Source of the DNA: SM23-32 sp964434535
GTDB lineage: Bacteria > Planctomycetota > Brocadiia > SM23-32
Direction: 5' to 3'
NCBI GenBank assembly: GCA_964434535.1
Contig: CAYSWA010000008.1
Coordinates: forward strand, 1 to 64,000
DNA length: 64,000 bases
A program made the translations under genes and the position numbers. Position 1 is the first letter of the stretch, and each line of letters begins with the position of its first letter. The notes beneath the pieces are model-generated. The model was not told the DNA's origin. It made no database searches and was given only the letters and a program-made list of their open reading frames with translations. Positions 7,553-16,047 of this stretch are shown here, piece after piece.

Positions 7553-9550
7553 TTACAGCAGGCTCACCAGGTCTTGCATGAGGCGGTCGATCGCGCTGAT
7601 GAACTTCAGCGCCCCCTGGTAGACGGCGCGGCTCTGGATGATGTTGACCATCTCCTCCTCCACGCTCACGCCCGAGATCGAATCGCGCCGGTTCTCCAGG
7701 TCCTTGACGAGCTGCTCCCGGTTCTGGAGCGAGACCGAGCGGGTGTTGCGGGCCACGGCGACCTGGCTGACCAGGCTCCTGTAGTGCTCGCTGAAGGTAG
7801 CCGACCCCTCCCCCAGCAGCCGCACGTCGCGCAGGGCGGCCATCTCGAGCAGGCGGTGGTTGTCGCCGGGGGCCAGGCTGATCGCGCCGGCCAGGTTCGC
7901 CGGGTTGGCCATCACGCGCTCGGAGACGCGGATGCCCGTGGCGTCGAGCCCGTTGAACAGGGTGTTCAGCCCGAGCGCGTCGAGCACGCCCGCCGTGTCC
8001 ATCGCGGAGCGGGCCGTGAAGGAGAAGCCGTCGCCCGCGTTCACGTTACCCTCGCCCAGCGAGAACTTCATCCCGTTCTCCAGCGCGATGGCGCTGCCCG
8101 GATCGTAGGTCTCGTCGATCTGGCGGGTGAGGGTGTGCAGGACCGGCCCGCCGGGCTCGCTGGCCTGGATCTGGATCGTGATGTCGTCGGCGCCGATCCG
8201 GCCGCCGTCCAGGAAGGTGAACTGGTAGACCAGGTCGCTCTGGCCGGTGTAGGCGTCCATGATCGCCGGCGAGGTCGGGTCGGCGGCGCTGATGTCGCCC
8301 GGGTCGGCCGGGTTCGGGTCGTAGGGGGTGGCGAAGCCGAAGGCGTAGCCCGCGTCGGCGACGAGTCGGATCCGGCCCTGGTCGACGCTGGCGCTGACGT
8401 GGGCGACGGTGGCGTTGACGTCGTCGCGAAGCGCCAGCAGGAAGGCGTCGGCGCCGAGCGTGGTGTCGACGGTCAGCTCGTACTGGGTGACCTGGCCGGT
8501 CGCCTCGTCCTCGACGTTGATGACGAGCCGCTCGGAGGTGCCGGCGGGGACGTCATAGCCGAGCTCCGAGAGCGGCACCGACGTGACCAGGGGGTTCTCG
8601 CTCTCCAGCACGTGGAAACGGCCGGCGCTGCCCAGGGCGGTGGTGTGGAGCAGGTTGACGCTGCGGCGCAGCGCGTTGGCCAGCTCGTCGAGCCGGCCGG
8701 CGTAGTCGGGCAGCAGCTCGTTGGCCAGCTCCAGTATCCCGCCCAGGCGCCCCTCGCGCACGGGGATGCGATGGCCGACCCCGCGCGCGCTGGTGACGAC
8801 GATCCGTCCGTCCTCGATCTCCGCGCGCACGGGCGCGTAGTCGGCTTCGCTGACCAGCAGCGTCCCCGCGCTGCTTATGTTGGCCACTCCGAAGTCGGCC
8901 TCGTGCACGGTGATGTTGATCAGCTCGGCCAGGCGGCTGACGAGCCCGTCGCGGGTGTCCTTAAGGCCGGGGGCCGAGACGCCGCCGGTCTCGACCAGTC
9001 TGACCTGGCGGTTCAGGTCGGCGATCCGCTCGATCAGGGCGTTGATCTCGTTGACGGTGTAGTCGGTCGCCTCCTGGAGGTCGTCCAATACGTTGCGGAA
9101 GGCGTTGTCGAGGCTGTACAGGGCCTCGCAGACCGAGTGGGCCTTCTGGATGACGGCCTCGCGGAGGGTCGGGTCATAGGGGTCGGCCGAAAGCTGGCTG
9201 ATCGTGTCGAACAGATCCCCCAGCCGCTTGTCGAGGCCCGATTCGGAGGGCTCCCCGAAGAGCAGCTCCAGGTGGGCCAGCACTTCGACCTGCTCTTCCA
9301 GCTTCTCCCTGGCCTGCACGTGGGTCAGCAGGGCCTGCTCGACCAGGGCGTTGCGGATGCGGACGATGTCTTCGACGGAGGCGCCGATGCCGACCCGCCC
9401 CATGGCGCTGTGCGCGCCGACGACGGGGGTCACGTAGGCGCGCTTGACGTGGTAGCCGGGCGTGTTGGCGTTGGCCACGTTGTCGCCCGCCATGTCGATA
9501 AGCTGCATGGCGGTGCGCAGCGCGTTCATGCCGATGCTCAGGCCGGCCAT
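7553..9550 (-). CDS. flgK: Flagellar hook-associated protein FlgK (HAP1)
   Basis: The 665-residue protein starts MAGLSIGMNALRTAMQLIDM followed by the rod/hook-family motif GDNVANANTPGYHVKR, and ends with GVSVEEEMVNIIQSRAVYQG and SAIDRLMQDLVSLL, the conserved axial-protein ends. The middle (residues about 280-560) is longer than in the 550-residue enteric protein and should form variable surface domains. FlgK makes the first junction ring on the hook. It lies between its probable chaperone gene flgN and flgL. Confidence 0.95.
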   Translation of the reverse strand: MAGLSIGMNALRTAMQLIDMAGDNVANANTPGYHVKRAYVTPVVGAHSAMGRVGIGASVEDIVRIRNALVEQALLTHVQAREKLEEQVEVLAHLELLFGEPSESGLDKRLGDLFDTISQLSADPYDPTLREAVIQKAHSVCEALYSLDNAFRNVLDDLQEATDYTVNEINALIERIADLNRQVRLVETGGVSAPGLKDTRDGLVSRLAELINITVHEADFGVANISSAGTLLVSEADYAPVRAEIEDGRIVVTSARGVGHRIPVREGRLGGILELANELLPDYAGRLDELANALRRSVNLLHTTALGSAGRFHVLESENPLVTSVPLSELGYDVPAGTSERLVINVEDEATGQVTQYELTVDTTLGADAFLLALRDDVNATVAHVSASVDQGRIRLVADAGYAFGFATPYDPNPADPGDISAADPTSPAIMDAYTGQSDLVYQFTFLDGGRIGADDITIQIQASEPGGPVLHTLTRQIDETYDPGSAIALENGMKFSLGEGNVNAGDGFSFTARSAMDTAGVLDALGLNTLFNGLDATGIRVSERVMANPANLAGAISLAPGDNHRLLEMAALRDVRLLGEGSATFSEHYRSLVSQVAVARNTRSVSLQNREQLVKDLENRRDSISGVSVEEEMVNIIQSRAVYQGALKFISAIDRLMQDLVSLL

Positions 9551-9560
9551 GGCATCCCCC

Positions 9561-10055
9561 TCAGACGCTGTGCTCGATCGTGGTCCCTTCGCAGCTTACG
9601 GCGACCTCGCCGCTGGCCGAGTAGGTGGGGCTCTGGTCCTCGGCGCCCACGAGCGCCGCCAGCAGCTTGCCGTTGAACTCCAGCACCTGGCGCACCAGCG
9701 CGCCGGTCGCCGCCGCCTGCTCGCGCAGCTCGCCCACGGCCATGGCGAGCCGCTCGCGGCGGTCGTTCAGGGCCAGGGCGTCGGCCTCGTCCAGGGCTCG
9801 GGCCAGCCGCCCGAGCGTCGCCTCGGGGCCGGGCCGCCCGAGCGCCCGGGCGGCCCAGGCGCGTATCTCGCCCGTGCGTTGCTCCAGCAGGGCCAGCTCC
9901 CCGCCGAGGTCGGCCTCTTCTTTGAGCGCGGCGGCGAGGGCCGTCATGTCTGCGCCGCGCACGCACTCGTCCATGCGCCGCAGAAGCGCCAGCTTACGGG
10001 CGAGCAGCTCGATGTGCTCGTCCAGGAGCGGCAGCAGTCCCTCAGGCGCTTTCAT
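9561..10055 (-). CDS. flgN: FlgN-type export chaperone
   Basis: The 164-residue helical protein (LLPLLDEHIELLARKLALLRR at the start; NDRRERLAMAVGELREQAAATG and LVRQVLEFNGKLLAAL in the middle) matches the size and three-helix plan of FlgN, the cytoplasmic chaperone that keeps FlgK and FlgL unfolded for export. The immediate downstream position of flgK and flgL agrees. Its start overlaps the end of flgJ by 14 bases. FlgN sequences are weakly conserved, so context carries much of the call. Confidence 0.8.
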   Translation of the reverse strand: MKAPEGLLPLLDEHIELLARKLALLRRMDECVRGADMTALAAALKEEADLGGELALLEQRTGEIRAWAARALGRPGPEATLGRLARALDEADALALNDRRERLAMAVGELREQAAATGALVRQVLEFNGKLLAALVGAEDQSPTYSASGEVAVSCEGTTIEHSV

Positions 10056-10401
10056 CGAGCCGGCCTCCGTAGCGCGCGTTCACCTGCTGGAAGATGTACT
10101 CGGCCAGCGCGTCGCGCGGATGGCGGGCGGCGACCTGGGGCAGGAACATGCCCATGAAGTCGCGCACGCCCTCGCTGATCGCGTCGGCGTCCTCCTCGTC
10201 CCCTCCCACGGTCCGCTGCATCTGCTTGACCAGCATGGAGTAGAAGACGGAGGCGAAGTCGCGGGCCAGCCGGCGCAGCGTCTGCTCGTCGGGCGGTCGG
10301 GCCGGGTCGTAGGGCAGGCGGCGGACGAGCGCCTCGGCGCGTCCGGCGGCGAGCGCCTCGATGCCGAGGTCCGCCCCGTCACATGATCCTGAGCTCAGCA
10401 T
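10042..10401 (-). CDS. flgJ: FlgJ-like rod-binding protein, rod domain only
   Basis: The 119-residue protein matches the N-terminal rod-capping domain of FlgJ: LRRLARDFASVFYSMLVKQMQ, then FMGMFLPQVAARHPRDALAEYIFQQV. The peptidoglycan hydrolase domain found in gamma-proteobacterial FlgJ is absent, as in many other phyla, so a separate muramidase must open the cell wall. It sits directly behind flgI with a 23-base overlap and is followed by flgN. Confidence 0.85.
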   Translation of the reverse strand: MLSSGSCDGADLGIEALAAGRAEALVRRLPYDPARPPDEQTLRRLARDFASVFYSMLVKQMQRTVGGDEEDADAISEGVRDFMGMFLPQVAARHPRDALAEYIFQQVNARYGGRLDESA

Positions 10402-11515
10402 GGAGCGCTCCGGCCTCCTTCATGGCCTGGAAGATGGAGATGATGTCGCGCGGGCTCGCCCCGAGCAGGTTCAGCGCCCGGGCGACCTCGCTGACGGTGG
10501 TGCCGCGGTTCAGCACGCTCAGCCCTCCCTCCTGGCCCGGCAGCGGCTGCTCGATGATGCGCATCGCCGTGCGGTCCACCGTCTCGGTGGTCGCCCCGCG
10601 CGGCGCCAGCGGCGGGGGCTGCACCACCTCGGGCAGCTCCTGGGTGACCACCGTCAGGTTCCCGTGCGAGACGGCCACGCTGGAGATGGTCACGTCCTGG
10701 CCGGCCACCACCGTGCCGGTGCGCTCGTTGATGACGACCACGGCCTGCGCGTCGGGCGTGACCTGGAGGGTCTGTATCTCGCTGATGCGGCGCATCAGGT
10801 CGTTGAGGGCGAGGGTCTCGGGCAGGATCACGCGCACGGTGCCGGCGTCGAGCGCCACCGCCTTCGCCGCGCCGCACTGCTCGATGGCCGAGGCGATGCG
10901 CGTGGCCGTGGCGAAGTCGGCCCGGTGCAGCGAGAGCGTGACGCCGTCCTTGTGCAGGAAGGTGGTCCGGAGCTCGCGCTCGACGATCGCCCCGTCCGGC
11001 ACGCGCCCCACCGTCGGGTGGCCCTGCTGGACGGTGGTGGCCGCCCCGCCGAAGGCGAAGCCGCCGACGGTGATCGGCCCCTGGGCGACGGCGTAGGTCT
11101 CGCCGTCCGCCCCGACCAGCGGGGTCAGCAGCAGCGTGCCGCCGCGCAGGCTGGTGCTCTGGTCCAGGGCGCTGACGGTCACGTCCAGGCGGTTGCCCTT
11201 GCGGGCGAAGGGGGGCAGCTCGGCGGTGACCATGACGGCGGCCACGTTCGAGGCGTCGAGCTGCGAGAGCCCCCGCGCCACGCGGAGCCGCTCCAGCATG
11301 TTCTGGGCGACCTCACCGGTCAGGTCGCTGCCGCCGCCGGTGCCGGCCAGCCCGATCACCAGGCCGAACCCGTAGAGCTGGTTGGCCCGCACGCCGGCCA
11401 CGCTCGTGATGTCCTTGACGCGGGCGCCCCGGGCGGCCACGCTCGACAGGGCGAGGGCGAGGGCCACGAGGGCCGCCGTCCGGGCCGCGCTGTATCGCGT
11501 CAGTGCGCTGCGCAT
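10379..11515 (-). CDS. flgI: Flagellar P-ring protein FlgI
   Basis: The 378-residue protein has an N-terminal signal peptide (hydrophobic stretch TAALVALALALSSVAARG) and then VKDITSVAGVRANQLYGFGLVIGLAGTGG, the hallmark start of mature FlgI. Conserved segments such as NVAAVMVTAELPPFARKG and the C-terminal LNLLGASPRDIISIFQAM are all present. FlgI forms the periplasmic ring around the rod, so the host has a periplasm and peptidoglycan. It starts 19 bases after flgH. Confidence 0.96.
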   Translation of the reverse strand: MRSALTRYSAARTAALVALALALSSVAARGARVKDITSVAGVRANQLYGFGLVIGLAGTGGGSDLTGEVAQNMLERLRVARGLSQLDASNVAAVMVTAELPPFARKGNRLDVTVSALDQSTSLRGGTLLLTPLVGADGETYAVAQGPITVGGFAFGGAATTVQQGHPTVGRVPDGAIVERELRTTFLHKDGVTLSLHRADFATATRIASAIEQCGAAKAVALDAGTVRVILPETLALNDLMRRISEIQTLQVTPDAQAVVVINERTGTVVAGQDVTISSVAVSHGNLTVVTQELPEVVQPPPLAPRGATTETVDRTAMRIIEQPLPGQEGGLSVLNRGTTVSEVARALNLLGASPRDIISIFQAMKEAGALHAELRIM

Positions 11516-11534
11516 CTGCCGCCGTCCCCCCTTC

Positions 11535-12155
11535 TTAGAAGGGCCAGATCAGGTCGAGGATCCAGTTCAGCCAGCCCTGCCGCATGTAGGCGTCGGACTC
11601 GCCCGTCGTCTCGTAGTGGACCCTCAGGTGGGCCACGCGGCTTGAGAGCACGGTGTTGGCGCCGGAGACGTCCTCCGGCTTAACGATGCCGGTCACGATC
11701 GTCACCACGTCCTCCTGCTCGATGCGCCGCTCGCTTCGCCCGGCGATGACCAGGTTCCCATTCGGCAGCACGTCGATGACGGTTGCGGTGATGCTGTCGG
11801 TCAACCTGCGGCTGCTGTCGAACTCGTTGCTCCCTTCGAAGGTGCGGGAGGACTGCTGCACGAGCGTGCCGGCCGGGATGGTCAGGCCGGTGAGCTTGGC
11901 GTCGATCTCGGCCGAGCCGGCGCTGGCGGTGGTCTTCTCCATCTGGCGCTCGTCGTCCTTTTTGAAGGCGCTCTGCTCGGCGATGGTCACCGTCAGGGAG
12001 TCGCCCACGTCGGCGGCGAGGTTATCGCTGTAGAGGAAGGCCGCGCGCGGATTGCGCCTGTCCCAGATCGACTCGGCGCGCGCCGGCGGGGCGGCCGTCG
12101 CGGCCAGCAGGCCGAGGCACAGGAGCATCGCCGCCAGGCGGCCCGTTCGGTTCAT
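11535..12155 (-). CDS. flgH: Flagellar L-ring protein FlgH, apparently not a lipoprotein
   Basis: The 206-residue protein has SIWDRRNPRAAFLYSDNLAADVGDSLTV after the signal peptide and ends in VSGANTVLSSRVAHLRVHYE and YMRQGWLNWILDLIWPF, clear FlgH features. It forms the outer-membrane ring. I chose ATG 12155, one base after the flgA stop, because it gives a normal signal peptide; two in-frame starts further upstream overlap flgA. The signal peptide ends in a signal peptidase I type site (ARA before ES) and has no lipobox Cys at the mature N-terminus, unlike enteric FlgH. Confidence 0.94.
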   Translation of the reverse strand: MNRTGRLAAMLLCLGLLAATAAPPARAESIWDRRNPRAAFLYSDNLAADVGDSLTVTIAEQSAFKKDDERQMEKTTASAGSAEIDAKLTGLTIPAGTLVQQSSRTFEGSNEFDSSRRLTDSITATVIDVLPNGNLVIAGRSERRIEQEDVVTIVTGIVKPEDVSGANTVLSSRVAHLRVHYETTGESDAYMRQGWLNWILDLIWPF

Positions 12156-12156
12156 C

Positions 12157-13146
12157 TCATTGCAGTGGCTCATCGGGCTGTCCTTCCAGGGCAACGCGGA
12201 TCGTCGAGCCCTCCACGGCCGTGCCGACCACCTCGCGGCCGGTGCTCAGGTTCCGGGCGCGGGCCGCCTCGCCGAGGCGGGCGCGTCCGAGCGCCTTGCC
12301 CAGCGTCACGGCCCGCAGCGTGGACGTCTCCACCACCAGGCGTACGCGCTGGTTCAGCTCGATCACCAGCGGCTTCTCGGCCTCGCGCACCCGCCGCCTG
12401 GTCACCACCTGGCCGGGCTGGATGGTGGCGTCGGCGACTTTGCCCTCCAGCTCGGCCGGCGAGCGCACGCAGACGCCCGGCACGGGGGTGACGTCCCGCC
12501 GGGCGACGGCCACGTTCGCCGGGCCGAACGGCTCGCCGGGGCCGATGCGCCGCACGGCGACCACGACCCGCTCGGTGAGGGAGACCGTGAAGCTGAGCGG
12601 CACCTTCTTGAGGCGGCGGCCGTCGCGCACCAGGTCCACGTCCACGCGGACGATGCCCGCCGGCGGCCCGGCGGAGTGCAGGCATGGCCGCAGTTCGAGC
12701 TCCCCTTCGCCCTCCGGGACGAGCGCGGGGGGAGCGTCCTGCAGCAGCTCGATCCTCACGTCCGGACCGCCGTCGGGAAACTGTTCCCTCAAGTGCGCGC
12801 GGGCCGCCTCGGCCATCTGCTCGCCGCTCACTGTCCGGTAGGCCCGCTCGATCAGGCACGCCTCCGCCCCGCCGAGGTCCTGCGGCTCGAACCCGGCCGA
12901 GACCATGCGCACCGCCACCAGCGAACGGGTCATCCGGCGCACGTGGCCGGGCCAGGGCGCGTTGCCCAGCGGCAGGCCGGCCAGCTCGGCCGGGCAGCCC
13001 GGCGCCAGCTCGGCGATGTCGGCGAGCACGACCGTCCCTTCGCTGACCGTCGCCCGCTCCCTCAACACCACGCGCGCGGGCGGCTGGGCCGAGGCGGCCG
13101 CCCCGAGCGCGGCAAGGACCATGATGTGGCAGATCAGGCTGCGCAT
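12157..13146 (-). CDS. flgA: Flagellar P-ring assembly chaperone FlgA
   Basis: A 329-residue protein with signal peptide (hydrophobic residues 5-20, ending ASA). The C-terminal part carries the SAF-type domain of FlgA (RRIGPGEPFGPANVAVARRDV, KVADATIQPGQVVTRRRVRE) and the tail ARLGEAARARNLSTGREVVG. FlgA works in the periplasm to help FlgI polymerise around the rod. It is about 100 residues longer than the E. coli protein because of an N-terminal region before the SAF domain. It lies between flgG and flgH. Confidence 0.92.
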   Translation of the reverse strand: MRSLICHIMVLAALGAAASAQPPARVVLRERATVSEGTVVLADIAELAPGCPAELAGLPLGNAPWPGHVRRMTRSLVAVRMVSAGFEPQDLGGAEACLIERAYRTVSGEQMAEAARAHLREQFPDGGPDVRIELLQDAPPALVPEGEGELELRPCLHSAGPPAGIVRVDVDLVRDGRRLKKVPLSFTVSLTERVVVAVRRIGPGEPFGPANVAVARRDVTPVPGVCVRSPAELEGKVADATIQPGQVVTRRRVREAEKPLVIELNQRVRLVVETSTLRAVTLGKALGRARLGEAARARNLSTGREVVGTAVEGSTIRVALEGQPDEPLQ

Positions 13147-13149
13147 GCG

Positions 13150-13932
13150 TCAACTCACGATGAAGTTGGTGGCCTGGAGGATCCGGTCCCCCGCCTTGAC
13201 CACCTTGGAGTTCAGCTCGTAGGTGCGCTGGGCGATGATCAGGTCGACCAGCTCGTTGACGACCTCCACGTTCGACATCTCCAGGTAGCCCTGCTTCAGC
13301 TCGCCCAGGCCGTCCCGGCCCGGCGTGCCGGCCGTGGCGGGGCCGGAGGCGACGGTCTCCGCGTAGAGGTTGCCCCCTTCGCTGGCGAGCCCGGCCGGGT
13401 TGGTGAAGTTGGCGAGCTGGATGCTGCCGACCTGGCTCGGCTCGCCGCCGGGGCTCTCGGCGGTGACGGTCCCGTCGCTGCCGATCGCCACCGCGAGCGC
13501 GTCGGTCGGGATGCTCAGCCGGGGATAGAGCGGGTATCCCTGCGAGGTGACCACGGTGCCGTCGGCGCCGACGCGGAAGTTCCCGTCGCGCGTGTACTTG
13601 GTCTCGCCCGTGGGGGACTCGACCTGGAAGAACCCGTCGCCGGTGATCGCCATGTCGAACTCGCCCGCCGTGTTCGAGATCGCCCCGCCGGTGAAGACCT
13701 TCAGCGTGGAGACCGGGGTGACGCCCGTGCCGAGCTCCAGCCCGGTCGGCGTCTGGCTGGCCGAAGTCTGCGTGGCACCGGGCCGCCGCATGGCGACGTA
13801 CATCAAGTCGGCGAAGTCCACCTGCGATTTCTTGAAGCCGGTCGTGTTCGCGTTCGCCAGGTTGTTGGCGACGGTGTCGATGCGGATCGTCTGGGCGTCC
13901 ATGCCCGTTGCCGCCGTGTACATGGCTCTCAT
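13150..13932 (-). CDS. flgG: Flagellar distal rod protein FlgG
   Basis: The 260-residue protein starts MRAMYTAATGMDAQTIRIDT and has the rod motif NNLANANTTGFKKSQ, then DFAD and GDGFFQVESPTGETKYTRDG. It ends GYLEMSNVEVVNELVDLI and KAGDRILQATNFIVS, the classic FlgG C-terminus. Length equals the 260-residue E. coli protein. It polymerises into the distal rod after export. It starts 13 bases behind flgF. Confidence 0.97.
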   Translation of the reverse strand: MRAMYTAATGMDAQTIRIDTVANNLANANTTGFKKSQVDFADLMYVAMRRPGATQTSASQTPTGLELGTGVTPVSTLKVFTGGAISNTAGEFDMAITGDGFFQVESPTGETKYTRDGNFRVGADGTVVTSQGYPLYPRLSIPTDALAVAIGSDGTVTAESPGGEPSQVGSIQLANFTNPAGLASEGGNLYAETVASGPATAGTPGRDGLGELKQGYLEMSNVEVVNELVDLIIAQRTYELNSKVVKAGDRILQATNFIVS

Positions 13933-13945
13933 CTGCGTGGCTCCT

Positions 13946-14674
13946 TTACGCGGCCGACTTGACGAGCTGGCCGTTCAGGTTGTCGCTGCGCTTGATGATC
14001 CGCGCGGCCGCCTCGTAGGCGCGCATCACGGTGACCAGGGCCACCATCTCCTGCACGGGGTTGACGTTGGATTCTTCGATCGCCCCCTGCACCACGCGGC
14101 TGTCCGCGGCGGGCCGCGCAGGGGGGCCGTCGTTGCGGAAGCTGCCCCGCCCTTCGGGCCTGAGCACGGAGGCATCGGCGAACTCCACCAGCCTCAGCCG
14201 CCCCAGCTCCTGCCCGCCGGCGGTGAGCCCGCCCGAGGCGTCCACGGTGATGCCGCCGGCCCCGGCCGGTATGCTCAACGAGCCGCCCTCGGCGGCGAAG
14301 CGGTTGCCCGCCCCGTCGGTCAGCTCGCCGTCCCGGTTCAGGTAGAGCCGCCCTTTGCGGGTGTAGCGCGGGCCGGCGGGCGTCTCGAGCACGAAGAAGC
14401 CTCGGCCGCTGATGGCCAGGTCGAGCGGGCGGCCGGTGCGGCGCACGGGCCCCTGCGAGAAGTCGGTCTCCGGGCCCGCCAGCGTCGGCCAGTGCGGGGC
14501 GCATGTTCCGCCGCCGCCGCCGCCGCCCCGGGCCGCCGTCAGCGCCGCCTGGAAGCGGCCGACCCGCCGCTTGTAGCCGGGGGTGTCGGCGTTGGCCAGG
14601 TTGGCGGCGACCAGGTCCAGGCTGCCGGCCAGGCCGTTCATGCGGCAGCCGGCGAGGTATACGGTGCTGTCCAT
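13946..14674 (-). CDS. flgF: Flagellar proximal rod protein FlgF
   Basis: The 242-residue protein begins MDSTVYLAGCRMNGLAGSLD with the rod-family motif VAANLANADTPGYKRR, has the central DLAISGRGFFVLETPAGPRYTR and ends with EMVALVTVMRAYEAAARI. I chose ATG 14674 because the motif then sits at the usual distance and a sigma54 promoter ends about 44 bases upstream; the longer open frame upstream has no family match. A run of seven glycines (residues 48-54) is unusual. It is the first gene of the long operon ending at 5607. Confidence 0.93.
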   Translation of the reverse strand: MDSTVYLAGCRMNGLAGSLDLVAANLANADTPGYKRRVGRFQAALTAARGGGGGGGTCAPHWPTLAGPETDFSQGPVRRTGRPLDLAISGRGFFVLETPAGPRYTRKGRLYLNRDGELTDGAGNRFAAEGGSLSIPAGAGGITVDASGGLTAGGQELGRLRLVEFADASVLRPEGRGSFRNDGPPARPAADSRVVQGAIEESNVNPVQEMVALVTVMRAYEAAARIIKRSDNLNGQLVKSAA

Positions 14675-14717
14675 GCGGGCGCCCCGTGCGGGGAGTCTGT
14701 TATCCGCACGGGCAGGC

Positions 14718-14732
14718 GCAAAGCCCATGCCA
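14718..14732 (-). promoter_or_regulatory. Sigma54 (-24/-12) promoter of the flgF operon
   Basis: On the minus strand the sequence is TGGCAT-GGGCT-TTGC, matching the sigma54 consensus TGGCAC-N5-TTGC with invariant GG and GC at the right spacing. The predicted start near 14706 gives a 30-base leader for flgF. Confidence 0.8.
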
Positions 14733-14851
14733 CGGGCTTCGCGGGGGCCGACGCCGGGGGCGGAACGGCCAGGGCGGCCGTTCGTCGCCACCAGGGGGCG
14801 CTCAGGCGGCGGGGCCTGCCGACGGCCGGCAAACCGGGGACCGCGCGGCGG

Positions 14852-14884
14852 GGAACTTCTTTCCGCGACGGGGAAACGCCTTCC
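14852..14884. promoter_or_regulatory. Tandem enhancer palindromes upstream of flgF
   Basis: Two 13-bp elements, GGAACTTCTTTCC (14852-14864) and GGAAACGCCTTCC (14872-14884), are separated by 7 bases, so their centres are 20 bp apart. Both fit GGAAM-N4-TTCC. They lie about 150 and 170 bp upstream of the predicted flgF start, a normal position for binding of an NtrC-type activator. The same arrangement recurs before fliK and flgB. Confidence 0.65.
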
Positions 14885-14886
14885 TT

Positions 14887-15987
14887 CTACGACCCTTCGG
14901 CGGCGACGCCCCCGAGCTCTACCTGCCGCACCAGCGTGAGCAGGTACTGGCGGTCGGCGTCGGAGATGCCCTGGAACTCCACGTGGTAGACGCACTCGTC
15001 CTCACCGCTGCGCCGCGTCTCGATGATCTTGCCCTGCACGGTGCGCGGCTCGGCGAGGCCCGGCGCCCGGCGGGCGCGCTCGCCGACGTAGTCCTGCGCC
15101 ACGAACTCGAAGAGCAGCTCCTCGCCCGTCTCGTAGTAGGAGGGGCACTGCACGCAGAGCCCGCCGGCGCTGAGGTCGCGCAGCTCGCCCTCGCGACGGA
15201 CCTGGCGTCCTTCCCACTGCGCTCGGAACGCGACCGGCCGGCGCACCTCGACCCGGTGATGCTCCCGCACGCCGGTGGAGCGCACGTCCAGGCTGTGCTC
15301 CAGCAGGCAGGTGCCGGCGGCGGTGTCGAGTCGCACCACGCGCGTTGTGAAGCTGTACGCCGACTCGCCCGCGAAGAAAGTGACCTCGACCGTGCGTCCC
15401 TCCAGCCCGCGCTCGGCCGGTGAGACGCCGGCCAGGGCGAGGTAGTCCTCCCGCTGGCCGTGGACCTCGCCGCGCACGTTGGCCAGGCCGCCGTCGGGAC
15501 CACTGAGGAAGACGCGCAGCCCGTCCTCCAGCTCGCGGGTGCTGAAGTACGTGCCCCCGCGCGGGCGGCGAAAGCTGAGCTTCTCTCGCAGGGCCGCCAC
15601 GCGCGCTGCGGCGCGGGCCGGCTCCTGCCCGCCCGGCCCCCGGGAGGCCATTCGCTGCAGGTAGCGGTGCACGGCCTGCTCGAAGACGTCGAGCTCCTCT
15701 ACGACCTTGAGCGGCTCGTGGGGCGCCTGGTCCCTGGCCAGCTCGTGGACGAGCTCGCGCTCGGGCCGCTCCAGCTTCCAGGCGCAGAGCTTGCGGGCCA
15801 GCTTCTGCCACTCGCCCTTGACCTTCCGGCGGCGGCGGACCTGCTCGATGATGACGTGGACCAGCAGCAACAGGATGACCAGCAGGACGGCGCCGACGAC
15901 CAGCAGCGCCCAGTGCACGCCGCCCGAGCCCCGCTGGAGCGCGCTCTGGATGCCGTCGAGCGCCCGGAGCGGTCGAGTGCCCTCCAT
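14887..15987 (-). CDS. Membrane-anchored PilZ-domain protein (c-di-GMP receptor)
   Basis: A 366-residue protein with one membrane helix at about residues 25-46 (HWALLVVGAVLLVILLLLVHV), a charged helical middle and a C-terminal PilZ domain. Visible c-di-GMP motifs are RVEVRRPV (RxxxR) and DLSAGGLCV ([DN]xSxxG). The region before it, with GRTVEVTFFAGESAYSF, resembles the YcgR-type N-terminal domain of flagellar brakes. As the last gene of fliK-flgD-flgE it probably links c-di-GMP to flagellar output, but partner and direction of effect are inferred. Its start has a strong AGGAGGGG. Confidence 0.82.
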   Translation of the reverse strand: MEGTRPLRALDGIQSALQRGSGGVHWALLVVGAVLLVILLLLVHVIIEQVRRRRKVKGEWQKLARKLCAWKLERPERELVHELARDQAPHEPLKVVEELDVFEQAVHRYLQRMASRGPGGQEPARAAARVAALREKLSFRRPRGGTYFSTRELEDGLRVFLSGPDGGLANVRGEVHGQREDYLALAGVSPAERGLEGRTVEVTFFAGESAYSFTTRVVRLDTAAGTCLLEHSLDVRSTGVREHHRVEVRRPVAFRAQWEGRQVRREGELRDLSAGGLCVQCPSYYETGEELLFEFVAQDYVGERARRAPGLAEPRTVQGKIIETRRSGEDECVYHVEFQGISDADRQYLLTLVRQVELGGVAAEGS

Positions 15988-16047
15988 GGACTCCCCCCCC
16001 TCCTGCGGCCGGCAGCCCGCGGGCCGCCCGGCCGGGCCTCTCCTGCC

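Noticed and set aside
6404..9676. Very long open frame on the plus strand opposite flgL/flgK
   Set aside because: It is antisense to two clear flagellar genes, is rich in His, Val, Gly and Arg as expected for the shadow of high-GC coding DNA, and shows no domain.
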